From Enoplolaimus lenunculus (Eukaryota > Nematoda > Enoplea > Enoplida > Thoracostomopsidae), in assembly GCA_030248215.1 (NCBI GenBank), contig JASANG010003123.1, positions 124,001-188,000 on the forward strand: 64,000 bases of DNA, given 5' to 3'. Under the pieces are notes generated by a model that saw nothing but the letters and a program-made list of their open reading frames with translations, was not told where the DNA came from and searched no databases. This document shows positions 30,201-42,200 of this stretch, in pieces. Both the position numbers and the translations under genes were made by a program. Each line of letters starts with the position of its first letter. The first letter of the stretch is position 1.

Positions 30201-33200
30201 ACGCCGAACTTGAGGGTCTTTTTTCGGTTAAGTATCCCCCAACAGGCGAATGCGAAGAAATGGATGAATTTTGCAAATTTTTGGCATATTTGAGCTTCTC
30301 ATGATTTCATGTGATCATTCCATGCTCAAATTTGAATTTTTGAAAAATTAGACTTTTTAACGTCCCGAGGTCCCTCCCCATTGGGACCGAAAATTTTTTA
30401 CAAAAGTTTGAAAAATTACGTAAATACCATTCGACGCATCTAGCGAGGCTGAGCCGAATGATGTTAAATTTTTCGCAATCAAACGTTTGGCTAATGAGTT
30501 ACGGTCTAAATTTTTCAAAAATTCCAATTTGGATGTGGAACGATAAGGGAAGTCAAAAATAGCTCAAATATACAAATATTTTCAAAGTCCAGCGATTTTT
30601 AGGAGAGAAGTACCAAAAAGTCCCGAACTTTCATCACGGTTGTCTATATCCTTCCACGGAATGCACGCAGGCGGGCACGTGCAAGATGGGCATAGTTGCA
30701 GCACCCAAGGTTTCCTAATCGATTTCCTTGATCAGGATATAAGTGGGGTCAGCTTCACTTTATATATATCTATATATCAACTTTTGACTATCTAGTTTTT
30801 TTCAGGTTTTGTTCAGGTCACAATACGCCCTCCGACACCTCTAATATTAAGCACATACGTATGTACGTAATTAGAATAAAAATATTACAAAATTGAAACT
30901 TTAGCATTTTGTTTAAAACCTTCTCCGCTTGACACTACATAGTACACCCCAACCTGATACATACTCTGGCAATGACCCCCCATCGCAATTTCGCTTTTGC
31001 CAAGACCATACATATACATTTACCTAAAATCCGAAACAATTCAAATTCTGATAATTGAAATTTCCGGATATCAACATTTTCATATTGCTCACTAAAAACC
31101 AAGCAAAAAACAAACACTGTTTTGGCCGCGCGAACACCATTAACTAGCATCATTCAGACATTTTTCAAACAGTTTTTTCGCTCTCAAATTAAGTCTCACT
31201 TGTCAATTATTGGCCAATTCATTTTGTAATATACCTACAATGTGAACCGTTACCATTTTTGTATGAATTATTTCAAGGTTTTTAAGTATCATTTATATAC
31301 ACCGAAAATATACCCACAACCTAGCTATATATACATGATCCTATCAAGCTGGAACGGGTTGTGTGTACTGGAAACAACGCGTGGTATTTAATTCGAGCAC
31401 TGTTTGTTTACAAGAATCGCGAAAACGAGTCAGCTGTGTGTATCGGGCAAATTGATATCTGGCACAGCTTTATACCTATTTACATGGGAAACTGGAAATA
31501 AGAGATCACCCTAAGGGCGTTGATGCTCTTTGAACGTTCCGTAACGCTGCGTCTATTTGCTGTCACAAATTAAACAGGTATTGATGATAACTGAACCCCC
31601 AAAACATAATGCTCTGTAAAACAATGAAAACATTACTGAATGAATAGATACGAATAGAACCCCACTCGTTTAAATCGCGTATAATTGACAAACCCCTTTA
31701 TCGAACACCTGAAACAACCAGTCACACATTGAATCATACATAATGGTACAAAGCAACAAAAGGTTAAGCATAAAGCATGTTTTCTGACAAATTCGCATTT
31801 TTTTCCTGACTAGTAACTATCAACAAAATCTGAAATTATTTCAAAACAACACTTTTGAGATCTGGTCGAACAAATTCAAGTTTAAAGTTTTGAATTTAAT
31901 GCATCTAATGTAAATCCCACAGGTATATATTATTTGTAACGCAATGTCACAAACTAGTCTATTTTTGGCCTACCGTTGAAACAAGTTAGTTAGCTTCGTT
32001 ATATATATACATATATACATATATATAATATATACATATATATTATATATGGTATGTATCAGGGCAACACCGCGGCGGCCCCTTGGTCTTAAAATATATA
32101 TATTGCCATGAGAGTTTATTAATTTTACAAAAATTTTAAAAGCTAATAAAATGCTCACCAAATATTTCTTTCTATTATTGAGCGAAGAGTCGCGAAGCGT
32201 TTTATGTTTTGTACTTGGGGGTCGAAAGGTGGATGTCCGTCCTTCCGTCCGTCCGTCTGTCCGTCCTAAGACTCTCAGGAACGGCTGTACCAATTTTGAT
32301 TAGCTTTTTTGTTTGAAAGCCAATCATCCTGGTGTGTTAACCTCGCATTGGGGTTTGAAAATTTTAAGACGTTTATTAGCTACAGGCTAATTTGCATAAT
32401 TAATTAAGCCTAAATTAGGAGTTTCCACAATATTTCACTATTATTACAGTTAGAAGCTATCTAATTTTAGCATTAAAGGGTTTTTGGGTGCGAGGAATCT
32501 ACGTAGATTGTTTACAAATCTCCAAAACGGATAATTTATGCATATTAGCATAGTTTATAAGCCTAAATTAGGACTTTTTTACAATATTTCACTAATTATT
32601 AAGGTTAAAAGCAATATAATTTCAGCACTAAAGGGTTTTTAGGTGCGAGGAATTTGAATAAAGTGTTTACAAACCTCCATAACCGATAATTGAATAGTTA
32701 GCTGATATCTAATTTGCATATTAGCTTAATTGACCAGGCAAAATTAGGACTTTTTAAAATATTTCAATAATTATTAAGGTTAAAAGCAATATAATTTAGC
32801 ACTAAACGGTTTTTAGGTGCGAGGAATCTGAATAAATTGTTTACGAACGTCTAAAACCAATACTTGAGTAGTTAGCTAATAGATAATTTGCATGCAGATT
32901 CCTTCAAGATTGGTGCCCCTGTTTCGCTGAACGTCTGCTAGGTCATTGGCTCCGATAACCAGTGACTGAAACTTTATCGTTGTTACTCGCGTTATTGATT
33001 TGATCGATCACGAACTTATTTCTTCTGCTACGCTAGATTAACGTTTAAAGATGTCCTTTCAACCGTACCGCTTTAACTTTCATCGTCGCCAAGAATTACG
33101 TATTGCTTCGTGGAATGTGCGAACTTTATTACCGTCTGGTGCTACTGATATTGTTTCACGTACTCTTTCCCGACATGACATTAACATTGCTTGCTTATCA

Positions 33201-36200
33201 GAAACTCGTTTTCCTGACAGTGGTTGCAAACCGATATTACCATGTTTTAAACCTGACAATCGTCGCCAACGTTTCACCGACAGTAACTTTCGTTATCCGT
33301 GTACAGTTTGTCTGGGTAATGCAACTCGTGGCTCAATTGGTTGTACGAAGTGTGGACTTTGGTGTCACTACACGTGTGCTGGTTTCGACTGTATACGCAC
33401 TGCCCGTGCCTCTGCTGCCGCATGGAAATGCATCGTCTGCCGTGATGAAGAAAAAGCGAACGAAGACCTGCCAAAGAAGAGCTACACCTTGTACTGGTCA
33501 GGCCCGTCCGATGGAAGTGGAAATCATGGGGTGGGGATCGCCCTAGAACAATCGTTGGCAAGTTGCGTCAAAGCGTGCGACTTTATTAGCCCCCGAGTGA
33601 TGCGCATCCGTGTCAAGTGCCGTCCCTTTAACCTGTGCATTGTGTCCGTCTACGCTCCTACAGAAGGCTCCACAGACGCCGTGAAAGATCAGTTCTACAG
33701 TGAAGTCGACACTGCACTAGCCGGCGTTGCCAAGTCTGACTTCCTGATCGTCGCCGGCGACTGGAATGCCCAACTCGGTCCGCGACACCCATGTGAAGGC
33801 AGCATGCTGGGCCCGTTCAGCCTGGGCACCAGAAGCAACAATGGAGATCGGCTAGTCTCGTTGATTGGTCAACAACGGCTGTTCGCCACGAATACGGGAT
33901 TCAAGCACAAGCGCCGCCATCTTGCCACCTGGATGTCTAATGCCGGGAATGCCGAGAACCAAATCGACTTCATCCTGGTGCGTGACCGATGGAGAACCTC
34001 AGTGCTGGACAGCAGAACGTTCTGGGGCAACGAATGGAGCTCCGACCATGGTCTTGTCCGATGCCGTGTGAGGATTCGCTTCTCCGCGTCCAAATCCCGC
34101 CCGATGAAGAAGCGATACGATGTCGATCGTTTCAAGGTCGTGGAAACGCGAGAAGATTTCCGGCAGACCTATGTCCGTGTCGGAACCGCCCACAATGCTG
34201 ATGCAGATGTGGAGCAGAGGTGCGCACTCATGGCCACAAACCTGAACCAGGCCTGTTTCGAGACGCTCGGTGTCCGCCGCATCAACCGCTCTGGTTGGAT
34301 CTCAAACGAAACGATATCACTGATGGACCAGCGAAGAAGCCAGCCAAAGTGCAATAGACTACGAAATGCAGTCAGACGAGCAGTTGCTGGCGACCGTGAA
34401 GTCATGTGGACCCGATTCGTTGTCGATGCAGAGCAAGCAAACAGGGTCGGTGATTCGCGAAAGCTGTTCCAGATGGTAAAGTCCCTGAACAAGAAAGGCT
34501 GTGCCCCCCCCGACGCTGAAAGACCGAAACGGCATTTTGATTGATGGGAAGCAAGCGAAGCTAGACAGATGGGCTGAGCACTTCAAGGAGTTGCTTAACC
34601 GACCAAGCCCAGCAAACCCACTGTCCGCCGAAGACCTTGGCACCCCGATCCCCGCCACCTGCATTCGCGTGGAGCCGCCTAGCCTGGAGGACGTCAAGAA
34701 GGCAATCAGATCGACCAGATCAGGAAGAGCAGGTGGAGAAGATGGTCTACCGCCCGAAGCCTACAAATACGGTGGTGAGCCAGTCGCCACTGACCTGGTG
34801 TCCCTTTTTGAAACTATATGGCGCAGCGAGCCGATCCCATCTGACTGGGAGATCGCCGAAGTTGTCCCGCTGTTCAAGAAGGGCGATAAGAGCATGTGCA
34901 AGAACTACCGGGGAATCAGCCTCCTGGACATCGCGTCCAAGATTCTAGAAGCAGTCCTGATTGACCGCATCAAGCAATGGCGCGACCCGCTTACCCGTGA
35001 GAACCAAGCTGGGTTCCGGGCTGGAAGAAGCTGTGCCGACCAGATCTTCACCCTGCGCCAAGTAATTGAAACCGGAACGAATTCGGGCGAGCAACATTTA
35101 TTGGCTTCGTCGATTTCGCAGCAGCCTTCGATAGCATCGATAGAGATAGCCTGTGGCTGATAATGGCGGCTTCTGGAGTCCCGCAGAAGATTATATCGAT
35201 GTTCCGGGCCCTCTACCGATCGACGAAATGCCGTGTAGGGGTATACGGTACCGCGACCGACACCTTCGAGATCCACACCGGTGTGCGTCAGGGAGGCATC
35301 TCTTCACCCATTCTCTTCAACTGGTGCGTGGATTGGTTGCTCAAAGTGTCCTTCGATGACCACGTTGACGGGGTCCTGATGGGTAGCGAAACCGATGACA
35401 GCTCCGTCCTGTCCGACCTGACGTTTGCGGACGACATAGCCGTGCTCGCTGAAAGCCCAGAGCAGCTCCAGAGAATGTTAGATCGGCTGGATGAGAACGC
35501 GAAGCGCATCGGCCTGGTGATCAGTACGGCGAAGACGAAGATCCTGTGCTGTGGCACCGAAACAAGACCGAAAATAAGCATCGCCAGAGAAACCATTGAA
35601 GTGGTGGACGACTTCACCTACCTTGGCAGCTCAATATCCTCTTCCGGCGATGGGTCTACCGAAATCCGCACCAGAATAGCAAAGGCGTACAACGCCATGC
35701 TGGCGCTGAAAGCTGTGTGGGGAAACCGGAACCTGTCAAAACAGCTGAAACGCCGGATCTACATGGCCTGCGTTCGACCGGTGCTCCTCTATTCCTGTGA
35801 AACGTGGCCGATCAAGGCTAACCACGAGCGGCGACTGGATGCCTTCGACCACCGAATGCTGCGCTGGATACTGCACGTCTCCTACCGTGACCACGTTACA
35901 AACGTCGAAGTTCGCAGGCAAATGGGCATCAAGGAAACCGTTTCGGAGTCGATCCTCAAGCGGCGGCTATATTGGTTCGGGCATGTCGCGCGTATGGAAA
36001 CCGTTCGCCTACCGTTCAAATCTTTGTTCCACCCTATTCCGGCTGATGAGGGATGGCGTCGGCCCTTCCGAGGAGTGCGCAATACATGGCAACGCAAGCT
36101 GTTCAAGGATGTTAACTGTCGACCTGTCCATGATATCGTAAACCGAAATGCGGCTGTTTTCAAACGTGACTATCTGACTCTTTTACGACAATTGGCTATG

Positions 36201-39200
36201 GACAGAAGTGGCTTTGTGTTATTGGTTGATAAAATCGCGAGCTGCAAATGACCCTATGGGTTACGCAAATGATGATGATGATGATGATATTAGCATAGTT
36301 TATAAGCCTAAATTAGGACTTTTTACAATATTTCACTAATTATTAAGGTTAAAAGCAATAGAATTTCAGCACTAAAGGGTTTTAAGGTGCGAGGAATTTG
36401 AATAAATTGTTTACAAACCTCCAAAACTGATAATTGAATAGTTAGCTTAATTGACCAGGCAAAATTAGGACTTTTTAAATTATTTCAATAATTATTAAGG
36501 TTAAAAGCAATATAATTTAGCACTAAAGGGTTTTTAGGTGCGAGGAATCTGATAAATTGTTTACAAACGTCTAAAACCAATAATTGAGTAGTTAGCTAAC
36601 AGATAATTTGCATATTAGCATAGTTTATAAGCCTAAATTAGGACTTTTTACAATATTTCACTAATTATTAAGGTTAAAAGCAATAGAATTTCAGCACTAA
36701 AGGGTTTTAAGGTGCGAGGAATTTGAATAAATTGTTTACAAACCTCCAAAACCGATAATTGAATAGTTAGCTAAATTGACCAGGCAAAATTAGGACTTTT
36801 TAAATTATTTCAATAATTATTAAGGTTAAAAGCAATATAATTTCAGCACTAAAGGGTTTTCGGGTGCGAGGAATCTGAATAAATTGTCTACAAACCTTTA
36901 AAGGCGATTATCGAATAGTTAGCTAATAGATAATTTGCATATTTACATAATGACGAGACAAAATTAGGACTTTTTGAATTATTCCAATAATTATTAGGGT
37001 GGCTGAAAGGTTTTTGCGTGCGAGGAATCTGAGGAAATTGCTTACGAACCTCCAAAACCGATAAATTAATAGTTAGCTAATAACTAATTTGCATATTACT
37101 TTAATTGGTTACGTGCGTTCGAGCTTCGCTCAATAAATGTAGTCCCAATACGACTGGTATATATTTAATAATTTATGTACGTATTTTAAAAAATTTCAAA
37201 ACAATTAACAAAAATTACACTTTTTTCGAGTTTCCGTTATCCCCAGCCAGCCGGCGTTTGCACGAAAACGGTCAGTCATATTTAGAAATTTTGGTATATT
37301 TGAGCATATCATGACCTCCCTTAATCGTTTCACTTTCAAATTTGAATAATAAATTATGTCAAAAAGTTAAGCAAATTATATATATAATATATATTATATA
37401 TAATATATATGTGTATATATATCATTCGATCAAAAACATTTCAGCAATTTTAAGCATATTTTCTATATCTTTATACAACTAATCTGTCTCTTCGCGACTT
37501 TTTTACTCATTCAACACAGTTTTAAACTGAATTTAACCACCGCCGGCAACAAACATTCGATGAATATTAAAAATCTAAGATGCTCAGTGCCGAAAAAATT
37601 CAGCTTACTTCAAGACCGACAAAAATTCATCTTCCGATTTTTGCCCTATGTCGATGGCCTGACCCATGAAGCGGCTCTAATTCCGCCCCGTTCCACCTCA
37701 CCCCACGGGCTTCTACCCTCCACTTCCATCTATAGCACAGCTGCACACCGTCATAAATTTGAGGAATCGCAGACAAATAACTTTTTCATGATAAGTATCC
37801 CGGAGGGCAGCCTGATAATAAGAATACTATATTTATTATTGCATTGATATGTAAACAAGGTAGCATCTGGTTTATTACCGAAGCCAAACAATTACATATA
37901 TAAAAAGAGCTTACAGGAATTACTGCTGCGCTGCTGGTTTTGATCTAATTTTGTTCGATAGTTTGAACAACAGATTTTTACGAGTTGTTCGAATTTTGAA
38001 CAACGAAAGAATTTCGTTCTTATAAGTTTATAAGTGTCAAGTTAGCAGCACAAGCAAAGATGGGTGGCCCATATGATAGATAGATAGATAGATAGATATC
38101 CATTGAAAGATACCTCGACGTGTTCGCACACAGTTGGTACGTTAAACAATGTCTGAAAACTAGGATGACAAAATTAAAATCTAAATTAACCCTTTCTCAC
38201 ATGAATATTTTCTATTTCCCCTGAGACCTACTTTTATGCTAGGATCCGAACTCCAGTGACTGGAGTGGGAGGCGTATACCATCACCACTCAGCTATAGGA
38301 GCTTGACGCTCGAGCCCGATGGGGCTCTCACGTCTTGTGGTGATTTAGTACTATGTATACGTGTTGCAATTGTTAAACACGGTGCGATATACATTATTTA
38401 ACGTATATATACTGCGATTAGTTGCCTATAGGCAACTCAATGTGAGAAGGGGTTAAACTCTTAATCACTCTGTTATGAACCTATTCAGTTTCTTTATGTT
38501 ATTGACAATTTTATTAAGCGTATGTAATCTGTAGACTCTGCCGAGCTTCGCTATATAAAGCGAACATCTGGTTAAGTGCTCTACAGATTCTTCTTCCATT
38601 CCACAACAATCGCAATTACTCAAATTAGAGAGTCCTAGCATAACCCAGTGTGGCAACAAAAACCATATTCGGTTTCAGAATTGCCAAAAATTAAAGGTTC
38701 AGAATCGGATTCCGTTTTTAAAGAACCGAATCAAGCAAGGTTCCGAAATTATGGCTTGGGTTTGTGAAATCGAGCTGAAACATAACGAGTCTTCAATTAC
38801 TTTTAGTACTTGCTGCTCGAACCTCAATCTATGTTTCAATGAATTTAGACTTCAATATTTCAAAAAATTCACATGTTTCTAATGCCTGCATAAGATTAGG
38901 TTCATACAATACTTATATATTAAGGAACAGATTTTTTTAAACTTAAGCCTCGCATTCGGAATCGGATTCGATAAAATCGTAATAGATTTGGAATCGGATT
39001 TGAAATCGGTGTACCGTGGGTTTGGTGCCACCCTGCCTGCCTTATGAGGTGGCCAATTCCGTCCCGTCTCCACCAAAACATAAAGCCGATGCACCACTTC
39101 CATCTCTGACCGCAAGATCTAACAATAGCAGATCCATAGCCAGCTCACCTTGCTAGGAGTTCCCAAAAACTTTTCATAGTGCTATAAAAGGGATTTCAAT

Positions 39201-42200
39201 CACTTGCAAGCAAGGTTGAAATTTTTCCAGGTGGGTGCTTGCTTCCAGGAGAGACTGAGCCCCCCTAGCTACGATAATCCAACACTAGTTGAAAAGCTTG
39301 TGATATTCAAACATGCTGCTATTTTTCCGAAATTCTCGCGTTTAAACGGAACCGTCTCATGCCTGAGTTCAGTTTTCTCTGTATCTAAATCGCGTATCCA
39401 GTTTTAAAACCATTAAGAAATCTAAAAGTTTCATTTGCTTTTAAGCGGATAACGTAAACAGATATGGTTCGATCCATTAGAGGCATCCAGTGTATTTTTC
39501 CCATTCCATAAAGCAAATGCTAACACACGTTTTAACGTCGTGTTTTTTCGGCATTTTAACTGTTTTCATATCGACTTTTTCTTGAATTTAGCACGAAATT
39601 GACTGTGTCATTTCAATGCTGACAACAAACAACAATAAATTATTTCACAAGATATCCAGTGTCTGAAATTTGTACCGGATGTAACACCGCAGCCTGGTAT
39701 ACGATCGCACCCCGAATGAACCAAGGCGGTAGCCAACATTTGAGAATGCGGTTGGTCACATACGTCCTATTCAATTTCGAAAAGTGTTCTTTTGGTACCA
39801 TTTGAAAAAGTTACTCAAAAATCTATGCACAATAGCCACAACTGGCCGATTTGTCTCTCAAACCCCGCCACATCGCTACCAAAATCATGGATAGATAGAT
39901 AGATAGATAGATATCAATTAAAAGAAACCTCGAGGTGTTTAGACACAGTTGGTCCAAACTGCAAGCGATATACATTTCAAAATGTCAACTATGGATCGAT
40001 CCTTTCACGGTTAATACAGGTTCCAAGTACAAATGCATACACGATATTATAAGAAATCTTAAATTAGGCTTAAACGCGTCGTCATTCTATTTTTAGATGA
40101 AATAATATAAAAAGTATTGCCTTTTTTTCGTTGCGGCGTAACCTGTTCTACACAGCGGTGACACGCTATTTTGCTTGCTGTACGCAAACCAAAAGAACCT
40201 ACGCTGGCGTGAAATTCTTGCTGCTCGCGTTTATATTTTATGAACTAAAACGTCGTAATAAAAAAAGTTTATTTTCACTTATGTCAAACTATTTTTTTCA
40301 GTTTCAGTCGTATTTGCCAGAAACTGGCCAGACGGTACGCAACCTTACGAAGTGTATAAATATAATCATAATAATTATGTGGCTACTTTTTTTTCCACAT
40401 TTTTACGCTATAATGGCCAAATAGAATTTGGAATTATAAACATGTTTAACTCAAGATGGCAACCAAAGTTGTGATTCAATTTCAGTTTCGGCAAAAACAC
40501 GGAAGTTTTTTCGCAACAGATGAATCGAGTAAGGTTTCAAAAACATCTGTTTACGTTTTTGCATTTAAGCTGGAACAGACTGAGTTTTTTCAGAAACTTT
40601 CGGCCCTGACCGCCCTTGACAAGCAGGGAAGATCTGAACAGTAAAAGTTTGTTTGGAAAACAGGAAAAGTAAAAAATTTTAGCGCCTGTGCTCGTTTTGA
40701 AAATGACCTGGTGATAGCTCTGGGCTATAGCATATGTTGTGGCACCGTTGACAAAATTATTGTGAACGACGCATTATTCAAATCGCTCTGTGTCCATTAG
40801 CGAGTCTTTCTTTGAAAGCTCATGGCTTAATTCAACGGCTAATCAGTAATCATCAATACTAATAATGCAAAATTAACCTTTTTTGCCCAGACGGCCTTTT
40901 GTCCGAACGGCCTTTTGTCCGGACAGTCCTTTGTTCGGACGGCCTTTTGCCCGGACAGTGTTTTGTCGGTCAGTCATCTGTCCTGGGACCACTTGTCCGG
41001 CGGCCTTCTGCGGCGGTTTTCTGTAAGGCGGTCATCTCTCCGGGGACCACTTGCCCGGCGGCCTTCTGCCTGAGTACCACTTTATCTGTGTGGATGCATT
41101 TTCGAAGTCAAATTTCGGTTCAGAATCATTTTACCAAACTGCAACGGGTTCAAGTTAGGAATAGGTGATATCGTGGGTTCCGTTCGGTGCACACCCTGGA
41201 TTGACTGTTGCGAATTGTATTAAAAATTAGCCAATTCCTGCATTCATTATTTTCCGCGATTATATACATATGTACTTCAGTTTTTACATCCTCTGATCAG
41301 CAATTGATAATTTACGATAAACCTAAAGCTAATAATTTAACGTATCTTAACCATCTTTTCACTTAGCTGGCGAATTTTTGATACTATTCTAACTTCCCGT
41401 GATTTTTAATGGCTTCATACACTCACTACACAGACGATAAAATAACCACCAGGTTGCTAAATGTTAACAGTTTCTCGCTTGCTGCGCTCGATGGCCTACA
41501 ATTTTACTTTAGATAATATAACTCATCCGAAATGAAATATTTAAGAACAGTAACAAAAACAGTTTTGGAGTGAAATGCGCGGTGTGGCTGCCTCCTCTGT
41601 TTAAGAATATGAAGACTGTATAAGCTTTTACGTCACTTAAGCAGAAAATGCCATAAAATCTCGCGTTGCACGTGCGCGCGAAGTGGGAATCATTTTAACC
41701 ATGGGTTCACTTTCTAGATCCACCATTTTTAACTTTTGTATGAAACAGTGTTTTGTAAGGGTGTCTTCACAGCGCTATCAAACACGAGCATGAGGTCGGA
41801 CAACCTCAGATTAAACGCCGAAAAATTCTAGATCCACATCTACATTGTGGACCCTCACTGTTGAGTTAGGAGGGAACTTCCACCCCTGTCTGCTCCGGAA
41901 CTGGGGTTACTCCTCCACAAAGCAAAACTAACGCGCAAAAAATTTTCTTTGTACGAAAAAGAACATGGGACGTGTGCACCGGGAGTAATAATGTCGGAGT
42001 GGGATATATCCCCTACGCCTACCAAAATTTAACTGAGACATAACCCGAACCCTAGAGATCACAAGGTTTCTTATACATGCGGGTTCATGCCGGTTTATTT
42101 GTGATTAATCTCAGTTGAAAGGTCCTACTCTTTCATAGACAATTTTATTGCAATAATTCGTGGTTTGCGTGTAGATACATTTGCACGGTCCGCAATGCGT

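Larger units (their letters stand above)
32894..36288 (+). mobile_element. Full-length RTE-type non-LTR retrotransposon (LINE)
   Basis: About 3.4 kb. It has a 157-base 5' leader, one long frame (endonuclease, then reverse transcriptase) from 33051 to 36251, a 3' UTR of under 40 bases and a (GAT)n tail, the arrangement typical of the RTE clade. The insertion is clean: host tandem repeat sequence continues from gataatttgcat on the left to attagcatag on the right with no obvious target duplication. The frame is broken by two frameshifts (near 34503 and near 35080) and is otherwise open, so this is a young copy. The GC content and codon use are clearly higher-GC than the surrounding DNA. Confidence 0.92.
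32170..37130. mobile_element. Tandem-repeat element with inverted ends, interrupted by an RTE LINE
   Basis: Outer words attgagcgaagagtcgcgaag (left, 32178) and the inverse at about 37115-37131 (cgagcttcgctcaataaa) face each other. Inside the left end is a (CGTCC)n stretch (32230-32268) followed by cggctgtaccaattttgat. Then come tandem units with landmarks gtgcgaggaat at about 32488, 32643, 32817, 36387, 36538, 36711, 36865 and 37019, so units alternate between roughly 152 and 174 bp once the LINE is removed. No coding capacity of its own. Class uncertain (foldback-like). Confidence 0.65.

Noticed and set aside
32230-32268. (CGTCC)n block as a plain microsatellite
   Set aside because: It sits at a fixed place just inside the inverted end of the tandem-repeat element and is followed by a conserved-looking segment, so it is treated as part of that element.
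33103-33546. 147-codon second frame at the start of the LINE
   Set aside because: Shadow of the endonuclease frame; no motifs.
38240-38320. Possible genuine tRNA gene
   Set aside because: A and B boxes are present but the acceptor and T stems do not pair properly, and a SINE body and tetranucleotide tail follow.
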